Source of the DNA: Lachnospiraceae bacterium
GTDB lineage: Bacteria; Bacillota; Clostridia; Lachnospirales; Lachnospiraceae
DNA length: 52,653 nucleotides
Assembly: GCA_014804785.1 (NCBI GenBank)
Contig: JAAUZD010000055.1
Span: forward strand, 1 to 52,653
Direction: 5' to 3'
Positions within the stretch are counted from its first letter, which is position 1, and every line of letters begins with the position of its first letter. Of this stretch, positions 1-9,600 are shown one piece after another. Both the position numbers and the translations under genes were made by a program. The notes beneath the pieces were generated by a model. It worked only from the letters and a program-made list of their open reading frames with translations. It was not told the DNA's origin and did no database searches.

Positions 1-288
1 AAAACTAATGTTTTGCGAATCAAGTTCATCCTTGAGCTGCTTTCCCATGGTTGCATCTAGAGCAGTACCGGGTACCGTTGCCAATAAATTCTCAGTAAGT
101 GTGGGCATTGGACCTGCCGGACCTTGCGGTCCTGTAGCACCCTTATCTCCTTTAGGTCCCTGTGCTCCTGTATCACCTTTTTCTCCCTGTGGACCTACTG
201 GTCCTTCCGGTCCCTGTATTCCACGTTCTCCTTGTGGTCCCTGTACTCCCTGGGGTCCCTTAATATTTCCGATCAATATCCTTCCCAT
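1..288 (-). CDS. Collagen-like phage tail fibre protein (partial)
   Basis: The gene starts at an ATG at 288 and runs off the left edge, leaving 96 codons. The stop codon of the upstream fibre gene lies 1 base before the ATG, and a GGAGGT ribosome site sits 7 bases upstream inside that gene's end. After a short [11 protein letters not shown] head come about 14 Gly-X-Y triplets (GPQG, GEKGDTG), followed by a non-collagen segment ([19 protein letters not shown]). Gly-X-Y stretches in phage tail fibres form trimeric collagen-like stalks that carry receptor-binding tips. The tip of this protein is outside the window. Its position after the tail endopeptidase supports an adsorption role; the receptor is unknown. 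Confidence 0.8.
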   Translation of the reverse strand, partial: MGRILIGNIKGPQGVQGPQGERGIQGPEGPVGPQGEKGDTGAQGPKGDKGATGPQGPAGPMPTLTENLLATVPGTALDATMGKQLKDELDSQNISF

Positions 289-289
289 C

Positions 290-868
290 TTACATACCTC
301 CATCATCTGTTATATAATATAAATTTCCGGTTTCTGCTTCATATTCAAAGTTAGGCGGTGTTTCGCCATCTGGATATTCTGCATATAAATTTCCGGTTTC
401 CGGGTCAAGATATAAGGAGAACATTCCGGATGAAGGGGCTGTTACGCCTGACGGGCCTTGCGGACCTGTATCTCCTTTTTCACCTTTTTCTCCCTGCGGT
501 CCCGCCGGTCCGGCTGGTCCCTGCGGACCCTGTACTCCCTGTTCCCCTTGCGGACCTTGCGGTCCAGTGAGTTCACCGGCATCAAGTCTTCGCTGCACCT
601 CATTTGCTATATCCGTGGCATTTTTTGCCGCCACATCTGCCTGTGCTTCCGCTTCCAGCGCCGCTGCTTCCGCTGCCCTCGCATCTTTAGTAGCACTGAT
701 TGCCTCCTGTGTGGCTGTATTCGTCCGATTTACCGCCGCATCTACATCCCCTGTATTTGTCTCCACTTCTTTATTCAGTTTCTCCGCAAGGGATATCATG
801 CTTCCGCGGACTTCCTCACCGTATATTGCCTGGCTGAAATCATTTATTTCTTTTGATATATCTGCCAT
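290..868 (-). CDS. Collagen-like tail fibre/baseplate protein
   Basis: This 192-residue protein has an N-terminal alpha-helical, Ala/Glu-rich region (about residues 10-95, probably coiled coil). A run of about 14 Gly-X-Y triplets follows (about residues 99-140), then a short C-terminal tail containing two GNLYxxY(P/I) repeats. It lies 2 bases after the tail endopeptidase gene and 1 base before the next fibre gene, so the three are translationally linked. A coiled coil plus collagen stalk is a common architecture in siphovirus fibres, where both segments drive trimerisation. The target receptor cannot be read from the sequence. Confidence 0.8.
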   Translation of the reverse strand: MADISKEINDFSQAIYGEEVRGSMISLAEKLNKEVETNTGDVDAAVNRTNTATQEAISATKDARAAEAAALEAEAQADVAAKNATDIANEVQRRLDAGELTGPQGPQGEQGVQGPQGPAGPAGPQGEKGEKGDTGPQGPSGVTAPSSGMFSLYLDPETGNLYAEYPDGETPPNFEYEAETGNLYYITDDGGM

Positions 869-870
869 TC

Positions 871-2880
871 TTAGCCTCCCATCTTTTTTTCCAGATCTGA
901 CACTCTGCTTGCCAGATCTGAAATTTCTGAATTACGAATGCTTCCGCTTACTTCAATGCTTCCGTGAAATATTCCGCTTCCCCTACAATCAAAACCTCCG
1001 TTACATTCCATGTCCCCGGCTGAAATCACCTTATTTCCTGCGCTTACATTGCCCTGCGCTGCTACCTCTCCTTTATAGGCATCCAGAACAACACCTTTCG
1101 CGCCATGAAGGACGATTAAGCCTGAACCCTCACGTCCAAGGTTTTCCCATCCCCCGTCACCCATATAGGCAATCGGGCTCGATTCTGAACCTTTCCACAC
1201 TTTGAATGACCCGTCTGTTACGGTAGCCCTGTCTTCGCCGTTTTGCGCGTAATTTGCAAGCATGCCTCTGTAAATGTTCATACCATTCTTGTCGGCTGAT
1301 GTACTAAGATTTCCATTAGCATCAAAGATTTTCAATCCATCTATATCTATCCTGATCATCAGACGGTCTGACCTGTCGCGTAATATGATAGAACCACCTT
1401 TCCCAAGACCAGAGCCTCCTACCTCGAATGTGCCTCCCCTGATGCGGTCAGCAAGCATGGTTCCTGTCGTAACAAAATCAGCTACAAGGTTCCCGTCAAT
1501 GGTCCATGCATTACGGTATGGACCATTGATTCCGGAAGTTGAAAAGCCGATACCATTCTGATTAATCTGGATGATATTCTGGGCCGTTTCTTTGTCCGGT
1601 GCATTCATTATCAAAATACGCCATGGGTGCATCTTTTTCCCTGTTTGAGGGTCTATATTGTCCAGTACCACATATCCACCAAAACCACCAGTGATCAGTG
1701 TTGTTGCATTCTCCACTTTTCGATTGATTTCAATCGACATTTCTTCTGCCATCTGCTGTACCCTGCGTGATACATCAAGCATATTGCGGGCACTTGATGC
1801 TGAAAATGATGTCGTTGTCCTGCCAAGTGTTACTGTGTTGTTTCCGGGGTCATCCAGATATATGACTTTTTTGGTTAGCAGGTATTGCCCTGTAATGTTA
1901 TGAGGTCCGGATATAACTCTTGTCCAATATCCAAGATGCAACTGCTCTATATTCACATCAATTATTGATAGATCTACGGCTTTAAGCTCCATTGTCACCG
2001 GAAGATATATGGCTTCATCTAGATATGCCTTTGCTTTTGTCAACAGATTTTGTGGCAGTGTTACATCTTCCCACTTTTGCACGCCAAAAATCCATCCATA
2101 CTGGCTCACCGCATTTTCATTGTATATATAATCTTCTCCGCCGTTGACGGATGTAATATCAATAATCTTGGTCTGTGTCTCACCTAATTCATCCTCATAT
2201 TCCACTTTTGCACCACGGGGAATTAGGGCGGTTATGATTGTTGAGCTGTCCATGTATCTTGTCATATCAAGCAGGTTTTCCCCCAGCCGGATTACCTGAT
2301 TGTTAATCCCGCCGTAATCATAGACATAATCCAAATACCTTGTTTTTCCTGCTACACGTGTGCGCAGATAGCCGCCATGTGTAGTTACCAGCTTATCACG
2401 CAGGCATGTCAGTGTATCGGAATAATTGCTATTGCTGCGGTTGATGTAATTGTTGTTGTCTACCACATTAACGATGCCACGTGTGAAACGCTTACGTTGC
2501 TCCACAGAATTATTATGCTGAATCAGCCGGCCATCTAAAAACTCTACAATACTCCCCTTGTGCTCATATGGGCGCTGCTGGCTGTCTAGCAGATAGGCTA
2601 AATCACCCTCACAGGTTATCGTACCTGTTAAATAGAAATCCTCTTTCCGTCCGATATAACGCCCCCTGAATATTTCCTCGTCATCCTGGTACACATAAAA
2701 TTCCGAAGACAAGATTTTTATTTTCTCACGATAAGGATGCGAAACCGGCATTTGAAAAGTCAGACTTCCCTGCATTCCCATTTCCAGCGTCAATGTTGGG
2801 TTTAAGAGCGCAAGTTCTTCAACTCCCGGCAGGAACAATGGATATATTTCTCCATCTGTTAATACTTTTATGGCATACAT
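871..2880 (-). CDS. Tail-associated endopeptidase/baseplate protein (Gp37-like)
   Basis: This is a 669-residue tail-tip protein. The N-terminal half (about residues 1-370) matches in character and position the Siphovirus ReqiPepy6 Gp37-like/prophage tail endopeptidase family, with a beta-rich start ([16 protein letters not shown]) and a [18 protein letters not shown] segment before a linker. The C-terminal half is beta-rich, with many GNG/GSI turns, and ends in a short coiled coil ([16 protein letters not shown]). Its ATG overlaps the Dit stop codon by one base. Tail proteins of this class form the hub at the tail tip and often help open the cell wall. No catalytic motif was verified, so the enzymatic role is inferred from family and position. 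Confidence 0.75.
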   Translation of the reverse strand: MYAIKVLTDGEIYPLFLPGVEELALLNPTLTLEMGMQGSLTFQMPVSHPYREKIKILSSEFYVYQDDEEIFRGRYIGRKEDFYLTGTITCEGDLAYLLDSQQRPYEHKGSIVEFLDGRLIQHNNSVEQRKRFTRGIVNVVDNNNYINRSNSNYSDTLTCLRDKLVTTHGGYLRTRVAGKTRYLDYVYDYGGINNQVIRLGENLLDMTRYMDSSTIITALIPRGAKVEYEDELGETQTKIIDITSVNGGEDYIYNENAVSQYGWIFGVQKWEDVTLPQNLLTKAKAYLDEAIYLPVTMELKAVDLSIIDVNIEQLHLGYWTRVISGPHNITGQYLLTKKVIYLDDPGNNTVTLGRTTTSFSASSARNMLDVSRRVQQMAEEMSIEINRKVENATTLITGGFGGYVVLDNIDPQTGKKMHPWRILIMNAPDKETAQNIIQINQNGIGFSTSGINGPYRNAWTIDGNLVADFVTTGTMLADRIRGGTFEVGGSGLGKGGSIILRDRSDRLMIRIDIDGLKIFDANGNLSTSADKNGMNIYRGMLANYAQNGEDRATVTDGSFKVWKGSESSPIAYMGDGGWENLGREGSGLIVLHGAKGVVLDAYKGEVAAQGNVSAGNKVISAGDMECNGGFDCRGSGIFHGSIEVSGSIRNSEISDLASRVSDLEKKMGG

Positions 2881-3584
2881 TATAAGATTCCTCCTCTATA
2901 CAGAACAGATACCGCCCCATTTCCAGTAAATGTCATGACATGCTCTCCCTCCGCCAGCAGTAGTTCATATAGCTTTGTGTGACCTGCCGAAAGCTGGAAT
3001 GTCTTTCCTTCACAATTTAGTGTCATGGGGGCGTTACAGATGATTTCCGGCACTGCGTGCTTTTGACGTCCCACTACCGTTATGCTTCCAGTCCCCCGGA
3101 TAGGAATATTTGAGTAATTTCTTATTATTCCATCCACAAAAGAAAAAGGATCCCAGCGCCACGGTTCGATTCCGTCATAAAGTTCATATTTGTATGGATC
3201 CGCATCCACTGTTATTACCAGCGTTCCCACCATTCTTTTTCGGCTATAGCTTGATACCGCTGCCCGTCCGGAGTAATAATAACCTCTGTCATCATCAAAA
3301 ATTACTTTAACTTTTTTTCCATGAAATTCTTTTTGAATTTCACTATACAGGAATGGCCATTCATCCTTTACGTGTCCGGACCCAAACTTCATGGTAATTA
3401 CCCTGTTTTGGTAGACCGGATACCCTGTAACAGCTTCTGACAGGTCGAGGGCACCGTCACTGGCCGGCATATTCACTACATTACTTTTGAGTTTCGGCGG
3501 CTGTACACAGTGCATTTCCGCCAGTGCCATTTTATAGCGTTTGAACATGTGGATTTCATTTATGGATACACTGTAAAAAATCAT
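2880..3584 (-). CDS. Distal tail protein (Dit)
   Basis: This 234-residue protein lies between the tape measure and the tail-tip hub, the fixed place of Dit in siphoviruses. The N-terminal part resembles the siphovirus tail component family (start MIFYSVSINEIHMFKRYK, later YQNRVITMKFG and KVKVIFDDDRGYYYSGR), followed by a beta-sandwich-like C-terminus. Dit forms the hexameric ring that joins the tail tube to the baseplate. Its ATG overlaps the tape-measure stop by 4 bases (ATGA). Confidence 0.82.
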   Translation of the reverse strand: MIFYSVSINEIHMFKRYKMALAEMHCVQPPKLKSNVVNMPASDGALDLSEAVTGYPVYQNRVITMKFGSGHVKDEWPFLYSEIQKEFHGKKVKVIFDDDRGYYYSGRAAVSSYSRKRMVGTLVITVDADPYKYELYDGIEPWRWDPFSFVDGIIRNYSNIPIRGTGSITVVGRQKHAVPEIICNAPMTLNCEGKTFQLSAGHTKLYELLLAEGEHVMTFTGNGAVSVLYRGGIL

Positions 3585-6500
3585 GTGACACCGCCTCTCA
3601 TATAATAGGTCTGGCTCTGCTGCATCCGCTGGTCAATCTGCGGCATCAGCTTCCCTACCAAAGTATTGCCGTCAAGATACAAATCGCCAGACTTATCCGC
3701 GATAACCTTCAAGTAGGAGAGCATCTCTTCTGTAAGAGCATTGCTGGACGCTCCTGTTAAATCTATATTTCCATATTGTGGAGTCTCAACAGCATCCATA
3801 TTTACCATATCCGCCATAGCGGAGCGGATCTGTGCATTCATTTCCCCCAGTCTTTCAAGCGTTCCTTCTCCAAAGCCTTCTGCATACATTTCACCCAGCC
3901 ATCGGGCTTTTTTAGAAGGGGAATTTACCTGTAATTCTGTCTTGCTGGCATTATATGCTTCCCTTGCTATTTCCCTGGCAGCTTCTATTGCCACGTGCAT
4001 CTGTTCTCTAATGCCTGCTGCCATACCAGTACTTACAGCATTGCCTATTTTTTTGAATGTGCCACTTTCATTGCCGCTGATTTCCAAGTTTGACTCTGCT
4101 TCACTAATAGCATTCCCTGCGACCTCTCCTGTGGCAGTAACAACTTTCGCACCGTCTTCTTTCACAGTCTTTTCAAGCGTCTGCATTGTCGCTTTGGTAG
4201 CATCTATCACTTTATCGTTCGCATCAGATACAGTGGTGACAAATTCTTCACTTTTTGTATCCCAGTCATCTGCCATACTTGCTGTAGCTTCCGTCTGCGC
4301 ATTCAGGAGCAATTTCATCTGTTCGGAATACCCCGACTGCATATCCGCCATAGTGTCAATTAATATTTCCTTCGCCTCGCTCATTTCAGACCAGCCATCC
4401 AGTACTCTTTGGAAAGATTCATCTCCTTCCTCAAATGCCTGCACAAGTTCATCCAGATATCCGGCACCGGAGATTCCCATGTCCATAATCGACTGTACAA
4501 TATCATCAAAGCTCCCTGTTGTATCTTCTTTCATGATCTGTGCAGCTTTTGCAAGATTCTCCGTATACTGGGTGTAAGTATCTTTCTGGGAGGCAAGGTT
4601 ATCTGCCATCTGCTGTACAGTCAGGTCAGATTCTGTTTTTAATTCCTGAAACAATCCTACCTGGCCGTTTATTGCTTCTTCTGCCTTTTCCCGCACTTCG
4701 TCATACGCATCACGCAGCGTCTCCTGTGCTGCCGCCACTTCTGCCGTAGCTTCATAAGCTACTCCTTCAAAATAGATAGTCTGTGTCGCCAGTGTCTCTG
4801 CACCGGTAGCTGCTGTTTCTGCTGCTTCGGCCAGTTCCTGATATTCTGACTCGAGATCATCCATAGTAGCGCTGAGTTCTTCTTCCTGCTCTGTTTGTTC
4901 CTTAACGGCATCGGTCAGTTCGGCAATCCTTAACCTGTAGTTATCAGCTTCATTATTCAGGGCATATGCCGCGGTGACATCATTAAGAGCCTCGCTGTTA
5001 TCTTTCAGAAACTTATTGTATTCCTCGGTTACTTCCGCCAGCTCCTGTTCCGTCTGTTTACGCTGCTCAATTATTTCATTCCGCTGCTTGTCTGCTTCAT
5101 AATACTGGTGTGCCGCTTCTTCTGCATCTGCCTGACGGAATTTTGCCTCCAGCACCGCAAGCTGGGCTTCTGCATTCGCTTCCCAACCTTCAGTATTTTC
5201 AGCCAGTTTTCCTGTCTGCTCGTCAATAATAAGATTCAGCTCCGGCATCTCCTGGTTGAGTTGCTGCACAATGAGCTTCATTTTATTTTTTTCTTCTGTG
5301 GAGAGTTTTTCTTTACTGTTCAATTCTGATAACTGGGTTTTCAGAATTTTTAATGTTCCTATTTCGGCTTCATTTGCCGCAGTTGCATCCTTCCGGCTGG
5401 AAATTTCAGTATTCAGTGTGTCGATCTGCTCCTGATTTGCATCCAGCATTTCCCTGACTTCGCCTGCAGCAGTTGCATTTATGGCGGCATAGGCTGCCAC
5501 GGCTGTTGTAATGCCAACAATAGCAGTGATTAAAATGCCGGCTGGACTTGCATTCATGGCCGTAGTCAATAACCATTGTGTAACCGTAGCCTCTTCATTC
5601 GCTGTTTTATATGCTTTCCATGCCGCAGTCACTGCCTCGATTGCAGGTCCTATTACCTTCATTTCCAGATTTGCGGCAGTAATTCCTGCAATCCCCGCAA
5701 TAACCAGATCAGAATTTTCCAGTACCCACGACAACCCATCTATGACCAGAGGGAGTGCATCCTCGGCAAATCCGATTGCGCCTTCGGCAGCATCTCCTAA
5801 AGCACTTGCAAACTCGTCCATGGATCTGCCAAGTTTTCCGTTGTCCATCGAATCTTGCAGTTTTCCCACAGAATCCGTTGCAGCATCTACGGAATTTTTC
5901 AAAGTACCTTCAATCTTTTCATATGCAGAAATTCCCAGAGACTCCAGCGCGCTCTGTAGAATCGTTACTTTTCCGGCCAGATTTGCTTCCATTGTTTCAG
6001 CCATATTCTGGGCTGCTCCCTCGCAGTCTTTCAGCTGTGCCTTTAAGTTCTCAAATTCATCTCCGGTACCTTCCAAGAGGGCATTGACTGCCGCAATATC
6101 AGTCTTATTGAATATGGCGCTTATCTTCCGGGTTTTTTCAGAAGAGGACAAACCATCTAATGATGCCTTTAAGTCGACCATAATGTCGTTCATATCCCTC
6201 ATATTGCCCTGGCTGTCTGTAATATTTAGTCCCAAACTTTTTATTTCCTTAGCGGCAGTTTTGGTAGGTGCTGATAACGACAAAATGATATTTCTTAAGT
6301 GGGTTCCGCCTTCTGCTCCCTTGATACCTCTATTTGCAAGTACTCCCAATTCCGAATTCATAGTTTCAAGGCTCTGATTTGACAGGGATACTGTGCCGGC
6401 ACATACCAGCGTTGCTTCTCCAAGCTGGGCTACGCTGGTATTTGATTTCTGGGCAGTTCTTGCCATTTCATCTATGTAATTATTCAGTTGTGAGGTTTCT

Positions 6501-7522
6501 ATTCCCAGAGCAGCCATACTGTCTGTTACCAGATCGGATGCATAAGCCAGATCCATGCCGCCGGCAGATGCAATACTAAGAACGCTTGGGAGCGTCTCTG
6601 CTGCTTTTTGCGCGTCATATCCTGCAAGGGCAAGATAATTTAGTGCTTCTCCTGCCTGGCTGGCAGAATACTTGGTTTCCTTTCCACTCTTTTTCGCCGC
6701 CTCTTCTAAAATCTCATAAGACCTGCTTCCTGCCTCAATTTCTTCTGCCGTTATTCCCATAGTTGCGGCTACCTGCGACATGGAACTTTCAAAGCTGCTT
6801 CCTACACTGACTGCTGAGGAAGATATTTCTTTAATTCCTTCCGCAATCTTTTTGGCACCCTGGATCACCAGCTCACTCACAAGATTTGCCTTTAATACAT
6901 CCCCGAAAATACTGGTTTTGTCAGACGCGTTTCCGACCTCTTTTTCATAATCTTCTACAGCATCTGTCGTGTCTTCGGTTGCAGCTTCCGCTTCTTTCAG
7001 ACTTTGACTGTTCTTTTCCAGTTCAGTGTTGATCTTTGTGGCTTCGGTTTTGGCATTGGTCAGGCTGATCTTATATTTAGATACCTTGTTTTCTGACGTT
7101 TCATATGCCCGTTCTGCATTCTGTAGTTTGTTTTCTAACTCTTCAACAACTTTCTGCTGTTGTTCTAATTCTTCTGTTGTGGTATCTGCAGAAGACTGCA
7201 TGCGTTTCATTTCATCTTCTGCATCTGCCAGCTGTTCTTTAAGTTCTTCTACTCTTTGTCCAGCATTTTCATTTACGTTCTGCCACGTCTTGAGCTGCTC
7301 ACTGTTTAATTCAACCTTTTTGTTTGCCTGCTCCAGTTGTTTTGACAGATTCTCGTGTTTTTCCGTCAATGCTTCCAGGGATTTTGCATTATCCCCGTAC
7401 CTTGCTTCAATCTCTTTTGACTGTGACTGTAGGAGCTTTAATTCGGAAGTCACCTCACGAATTCCAGCTTTAAATTCTTTTTCGCCATCAAGGGCTAGTC
7501 CGATACCAATATTAAAAGACAT
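3581..7522 (-). CDS. Tail tape measure protein (TP901 family)
   Basis: This 1,313-residue protein is the largest in the window. Long coiled coils cover about residues 30-200 and 690-900. A TP901-type core lies at about 270-560 (SIASAGGMDLAYASDLVTDS, LGEATLVCAGTVSLS, NRGIKGAEGGTHLRN), and a hydrophobic section at about 590-690 (SPAGILITAIVGITTAVAAY) may enter the host membrane. The protein sets tail length and is ejected with the DNA. From the usual rule of about 0.15 nm per residue, the tail would be near 200 nm (inference). The start follows a TAGGAGGTAAAG ribosome site and lies 9 bases after the chaperone frame ends. Confidence 0.92.
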   Translation of the reverse strand: MSFNIGIGLALDGEKEFKAGIREVTSELKLLQSQSKEIEARYGDNAKSLEALTEKHENLSKQLEQANKKVELNSEQLKTWQNVNENAGQRVEELKEQLADAEDEMKRMQSSADTTTEELEQQQKVVEELENKLQNAERAYETSENKVSKYKISLTNAKTEATKINTELEKNSQSLKEAEAATEDTTDAVEDYEKEVGNASDKTSIFGDVLKANLVSELVIQGAKKIAEGIKEISSSAVSVGSSFESSMSQVAATMGITAEEIEAGSRSYEILEEAAKKSGKETKYSASQAGEALNYLALAGYDAQKAAETLPSVLSIASAGGMDLAYASDLVTDSMAALGIETSQLNNYIDEMARTAQKSNTSVAQLGEATLVCAGTVSLSNQSLETMNSELGVLANRGIKGAEGGTHLRNIILSLSAPTKTAAKEIKSLGLNITDSQGNMRDMNDIMVDLKASLDGLSSSEKTRKISAIFNKTDIAAVNALLEGTGDEFENLKAQLKDCEGAAQNMAETMEANLAGKVTILQSALESLGISAYEKIEGTLKNSVDAATDSVGKLQDSMDNGKLGRSMDEFASALGDAAEGAIGFAEDALPLVIDGLSWVLENSDLVIAGIAGITAANLEMKVIGPAIEAVTAAWKAYKTANEEATVTQWLLTTAMNASPAGILITAIVGITTAVAAYAAINATAAGEVREMLDANQEQIDTLNTEISSRKDATAANEAEIGTLKILKTQLSELNSKEKLSTEEKNKMKLIVQQLNQEMPELNLIIDEQTGKLAENTEGWEANAEAQLAVLEAKFRQADAEEAAHQYYEADKQRNEIIEQRKQTEQELAEVTEEYNKFLKDNSEALNDVTAAYALNNEADNYRLRIAELTDAVKEQTEQEEELSATMDDLESEYQELAEAAETAATGAETLATQTIYFEGVAYEATAEVAAAQETLRDAYDEVREKAEEAINGQVGLFQELKTESDLTVQQMADNLASQKDTYTQYTENLAKAAQIMKEDTTGSFDDIVQSIMDMGISGAGYLDELVQAFEEGDESFQRVLDGWSEMSEAKEILIDTMADMQSGYSEQMKLLLNAQTEATASMADDWDTKSEEFVTTVSDANDKVIDATKATMQTLEKTVKEDGAKVVTATGEVAGNAISEAESNLEISGNESGTFKKIGNAVSTGMAAGIREQMHVAIEAAREIAREAYNASKTELQVNSPSKKARWLGEMYAEGFGEGTLERLGEMNAQIRSAMADMVNMDAVETPQYGNIDLTGASSNALTEEMLSYLKVIADKSGDLYLDGNTLVGKLMPQIDQRMQQSQTYYMRGGVT

Positions 7523-7531
7523 CTTTACCTC

Positions 7532-7780
7532 CTAAAAATACGCAACGTCAATTTCCTGCGCATTTGGCTTATCATCTGCCGGTATCTTGTAAACCATTCT
7601 TTGTACATTCAAATTGTGGAAATATTTATACTGTTCAAAAAGGGCTAGGTATTTCCAGAACTGCAGGTGTCCTGCTTCTTTTTCCGTAAAGCCGAAAATA
7701 ACCCTCGCAACGTACAGGAACCGTGCAAAGTCGACTTGTACTTCTTCTTCTCTTCCATCTTCCCCTGCACGGTTAACACG
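7532..7780 (-). CDS. Tail assembly chaperone T extension, made by -1 frameshift
   Basis: This 82-codon segment has no good start of its own. It continues the upstream chaperone after a -1 slip at A-AAA-AAC (7786-7780): the zero frame reads GGA AAA AAC GTG, and the shifted frame resumes with CGT GTT AAC. The fused protein would be about 210 residues (128 + 82), ending DDKPNAQEIDVAYF just before the tape-measure gene. In siphoviruses the G and GT products wrap the tape measure before the tube forms. An ATG at 7798 opens the same frame but lacks a ribosome site, so independent translation is less likely. Confidence 0.8.
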   Translation of the reverse strand, partial: RVNRAGEDGREEEVQVDFARFLYVARVIFGFTEKEAGHLQFWKYLALFEQYKYFHNLNVQRMVYKIPADDKPNAQEIDVAYF

Positions 7781-8163
7781 TTTTTTCCTACAATACATTC
7801 CGTCATTTCTGTAAGCACCAGCGTTGCAGCATCCGAAAGGGAAATGCCCGCTTCCCGCAGAATCATACTTGCCTGCTGCCTTGTGATACGGCTCATAATC
7901 TGCTCGTCAGCATCTTCCCGTTTCCAGTTGTGCACATCAATACCTTCATTGACCATTGTTGTAAATCCATCCATCATTGCTGCCACATTAATAGGCGTAT
8001 ATGTTTTTTTCCCATCAGCATCCGCTGCAATTCCTGATACAAGGTTCTGGAAACGCTGAATAGATTCATAATTGTTCTGGATATATTCCAGCGTATTCAT
8101 AGTGCAGATCAGTGGATATTTTTCTTTTCCCGCCTCAATATATTTCATACATTTTTCCAACAT
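7645..8163 (-). CDS. Tail assembly chaperone G (zero-frame product)
   Basis: This 172-residue protein lies between the major tail protein and the tape measure, the usual place of the tail assembly chaperone. It is helical (MLEKCMKYIEAGKEKYPLIC, later DAATLVLTEMTECIVG). Residues 1-128 are shared with the frameshift product. The last 44 residues are Lys/Arg/Ser-rich and exist only if no slip occurs. The start has an AAAGGAG-type site upstream. The family's role is to keep the tape measure soluble and to recruit tail tube protein. Confidence 0.8.
   Translation of the reverse strand: MLEKCMKYIEAGKEKYPLICTMNTLEYIQNNYESIQRFQNLVSGIAADADGKKTYTPINVAAMMDGFTTMVNEGIDVHNWKREDADEQIMSRITRQQASMILREAGISLSDAATLVLTEMTECIVGKNVLTVQGKMEEKKKYKSTLHGSCTLRGLFSALRKKKQDTCSSGNT
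7719..7786 (-). promoter_or_regulatory. Programmed -1 ribosomal frameshift signal
   Basis: The slippery heptamer A AAA AAC lies at 7786-7780 in the zero frame. Five bases later a perfect 9-bp stem begins (AACCGTGCA at 7774-7766 with TGCACGGTT at 7727-7719) around a 38-base loop. Heptamer type, frame, spacer length and downstream stem all agree with a classic -1 signal. The slip joins the two open frames of the tail chaperone. Confidence 0.85.
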
Positions 8164-8186
8164 TTCTTTTCTCCTTAAAACGTAAC

Positions 8187-8216
8187 AAGGGAGTCCGGCT
8201 TTTGCCGTCCTCCCTT
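8187..8216 (-). terminator. Stem-loop after the major tail protein gene
   Basis: AAGGGAG (8187-8193) pairs with CTCCCTT (8210-8216), and an inner CGGC/GCCG stem closes on a TTTT loop. It falls between the major tail protein stop and the chaperone start. A leaky terminator or mRNA-stabilising hairpin here would favour high expression of the tail tube gene. The downstream U-tract is weak (GTTACGTTTT), so termination is uncertain. Confidence 0.5.
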
Positions 8217-8223
8217 ATACTCT

Positions 8224-8844
8224 TTACTCTGTCTGGTCGTCATCTTTTATCTGAACATCATCCTCTGGCTCACTGCCGAAATCCGGCGGTGTCGCTCCAA
8301 ACATTGCGTACAGCACCTTAATCGCTTCTTCCATAGTCGAATACCGGTCCTCTATAATGTAGTCTCCGTTTTCCAGACAATATATGCTGCCTGTCACAGT
8401 CGGATTTTTATAGTCCGGGGTGTCTTTCCCCGTCTGCGCCTCTGTATCATATGGAGCAAAGGTTACTTTCGGATAGAATTTGACTCTGTAATATGCAACT
8501 GTTGTTCCTACACGTTCATTTTCGATCAATCCAAAGCCTACAGGAATCGGCATATCTTCTGTGTTTCCCACATTAACCTCGTGGTCTCCAATTTTCTTTT
8601 TCTTTCTTCCCAGCAAAGGCGTAAATATTTTAGGGTCGTCATCCAAAATCTCAAGCGCAACGTTTCCCCCTGTTACTGAATTATCCTCAAATTGTTTAAT
8701 ATTATCTGCATACACAGTCACCGAATTTTTCGTTAAACTTTCCTTGTACGAAATAGCTGCCGCCAGCTTTTTGACCTTGCCATAAGTCAAGGTACTTTCA
8801 TCTAACGGTGCGTATAAAAATGTGCTTAATCCTTTCTTAGCCAT
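8224..8844 (-). CDS. Major tail (tube) protein
   Basis: This 206-residue protein opens with MAKKGLSTFLYAPLDE and contains GKVKKLAAAISYKESLTKNS, SVTGGNVALEIL, and a late VTGSIYCLENGDYIIEDRYS segment, a pattern typical of phi13-type siphovirus major tail proteins. It polymerises into the tail tube. The C-terminus is strongly acidic (SEPEDDVQIKDDDQTE). It sits between the tail terminator-type gene and the chaperones, as expected, and a hairpin follows it. The start follows GAGAGGAAGGA. Confidence 0.88.
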   Translation of the reverse strand: MAKKGLSTFLYAPLDESTLTYGKVKKLAAAISYKESLTKNSVTVYADNIKQFEDNSVTGGNVALEILDDDPKIFTPLLGRKKKKIGDHEVNVGNTEDMPIPVGFGLIENERVGTTVAYYRVKFYPKVTFAPYDTEAQTGKDTPDYKNPTVTGSIYCLENGDYIIEDRYSTMEEAIKVLYAMFGATPPDFGSEPEDDVQIKDDDQTE

Positions 8845-8847
8845 ACG

Positions 8848-9213
8848 TCAATCCTTCCTCTCTTCATTACTTGTTAAAATGTTGCAGTGGAAAACTGCAT
8901 GTCTCCACTTCTCTTCTTCTCTCCGCCGCTGCGTTCCTCCGTTAAAGGAAAAACCATATCTTCGTAGAATTTTTTTGATTTTTCTTACTGCCTCCTTGGA
9001 ATCCTCTTTGTCTTTTGGAAAAAGCGGACAGAAATAGTGAATCTGAAAGTATGTAATATCGTCCACAGGTAGATTATCCGCATAGGAAAATTCATCTTGA
9101 AGTTCCTCTATATAGACGACATATTTCTTTGCAGTTCCGCAATATTTTTCCTCCGCCCATGCAAGACCTGTTTCTTCCAGAGCCTTTTCCAATATCGCAC
9201 AAGCATCTATCAT
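8848..9213 (-). CDS. Tail terminator/tail-completion protein
   Basis: This 121-residue protein lies in the slot between the HK97 gp10-like protein and the major tail protein, where siphoviruses carry the tail terminator that caps the tube and binds the neck. The sequence (MIDACAILEKALEETGLAWA, later VDDITYFQIHYFCPLFPKDK) has the alpha/beta character of this group, but identity rests mainly on gene order. Its start overlaps the previous stop by 4 bases. Confidence 0.65.
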   Translation of the reverse strand: MIDACAILEKALEETGLAWAEEKYCGTAKKYVVYIEELQDEFSYADNLPVDDITYFQIHYFCPLFPKDKEDSKEAVRKIKKILRRYGFSFNGGTQRRREEEKWRHAVFHCNILTSNEERKD

Positions 9214-9599
9214 TTCAAGCTCCTCTCCAGACTTTTTTCAACTTGTTCAGCAACTTCTTTTTCCACTGACTGCCTGACAGCTGCGCATACAGGCTGTGCA
9301 GCCTGCTTTGCAGTTCCATATTCCAGATATGCAAGTTTCTCCATGTTTCGCACACCGTCTTTATCCTTTCCGGTTGGACGGATGTAATCAAAAATACCTT
9401 TAGAATTCTCCTTTGGGCCAGTTGCCTTAATAGAGTTCTGCATGCTTCCTGTATTCTTGTGTCCTTCCAGTCCTTTTTTCATTGCTCCGATTACCAAGGG
9501 TTCTGCTTCTTTCAATGCTTTTTTTTCAGCGACTTCAATATCAGCAAGTTTCTCCAATGTATTTAGCAAATCCTGCGGTATGTCCAGTCTCATATTCAT
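9210..9599 (-). CDS. HK97 gp10-like head-tail/neck protein
   Basis: This 129-residue protein has a long N-terminal helix, the GHKNTGSMQNSIKATGP segment and the LAYLEYGTAKQAAQP motif typical of the HK97 gp10 family. The family takes part in head-tail joining or tail completion. It sits after the head-closure gene and overlaps the tail terminator gene by 4 bases. Confidence 0.8.
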   Translation of the reverse strand: MNMRLDIPQDLLNTLEKLADIEVAEKKALKEAEPLVIGAMKKGLEGHKNTGSMQNSIKATGPKENSKGIFDYIRPTGKDKDGVRNMEKLAYLEYGTAKQAAQPVCAAVRQSVEKEVAEQVEKSLERSLK

Positions 9600-9600
9600 G

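Noticed and set aside
8-322. Plus-strand frame rich in Pro/Gly opposite the collagen genes
   Set aside because: It is the mirror of the Gly-X-Y coding repeats on the minus strand and has no ribosome site.
3741-4577. Long plus-strand frame opposite the tape measure gene
   Set aside because: Serine/alanine-rich shadow of the helical tape-measure coding strand without ribosome site.
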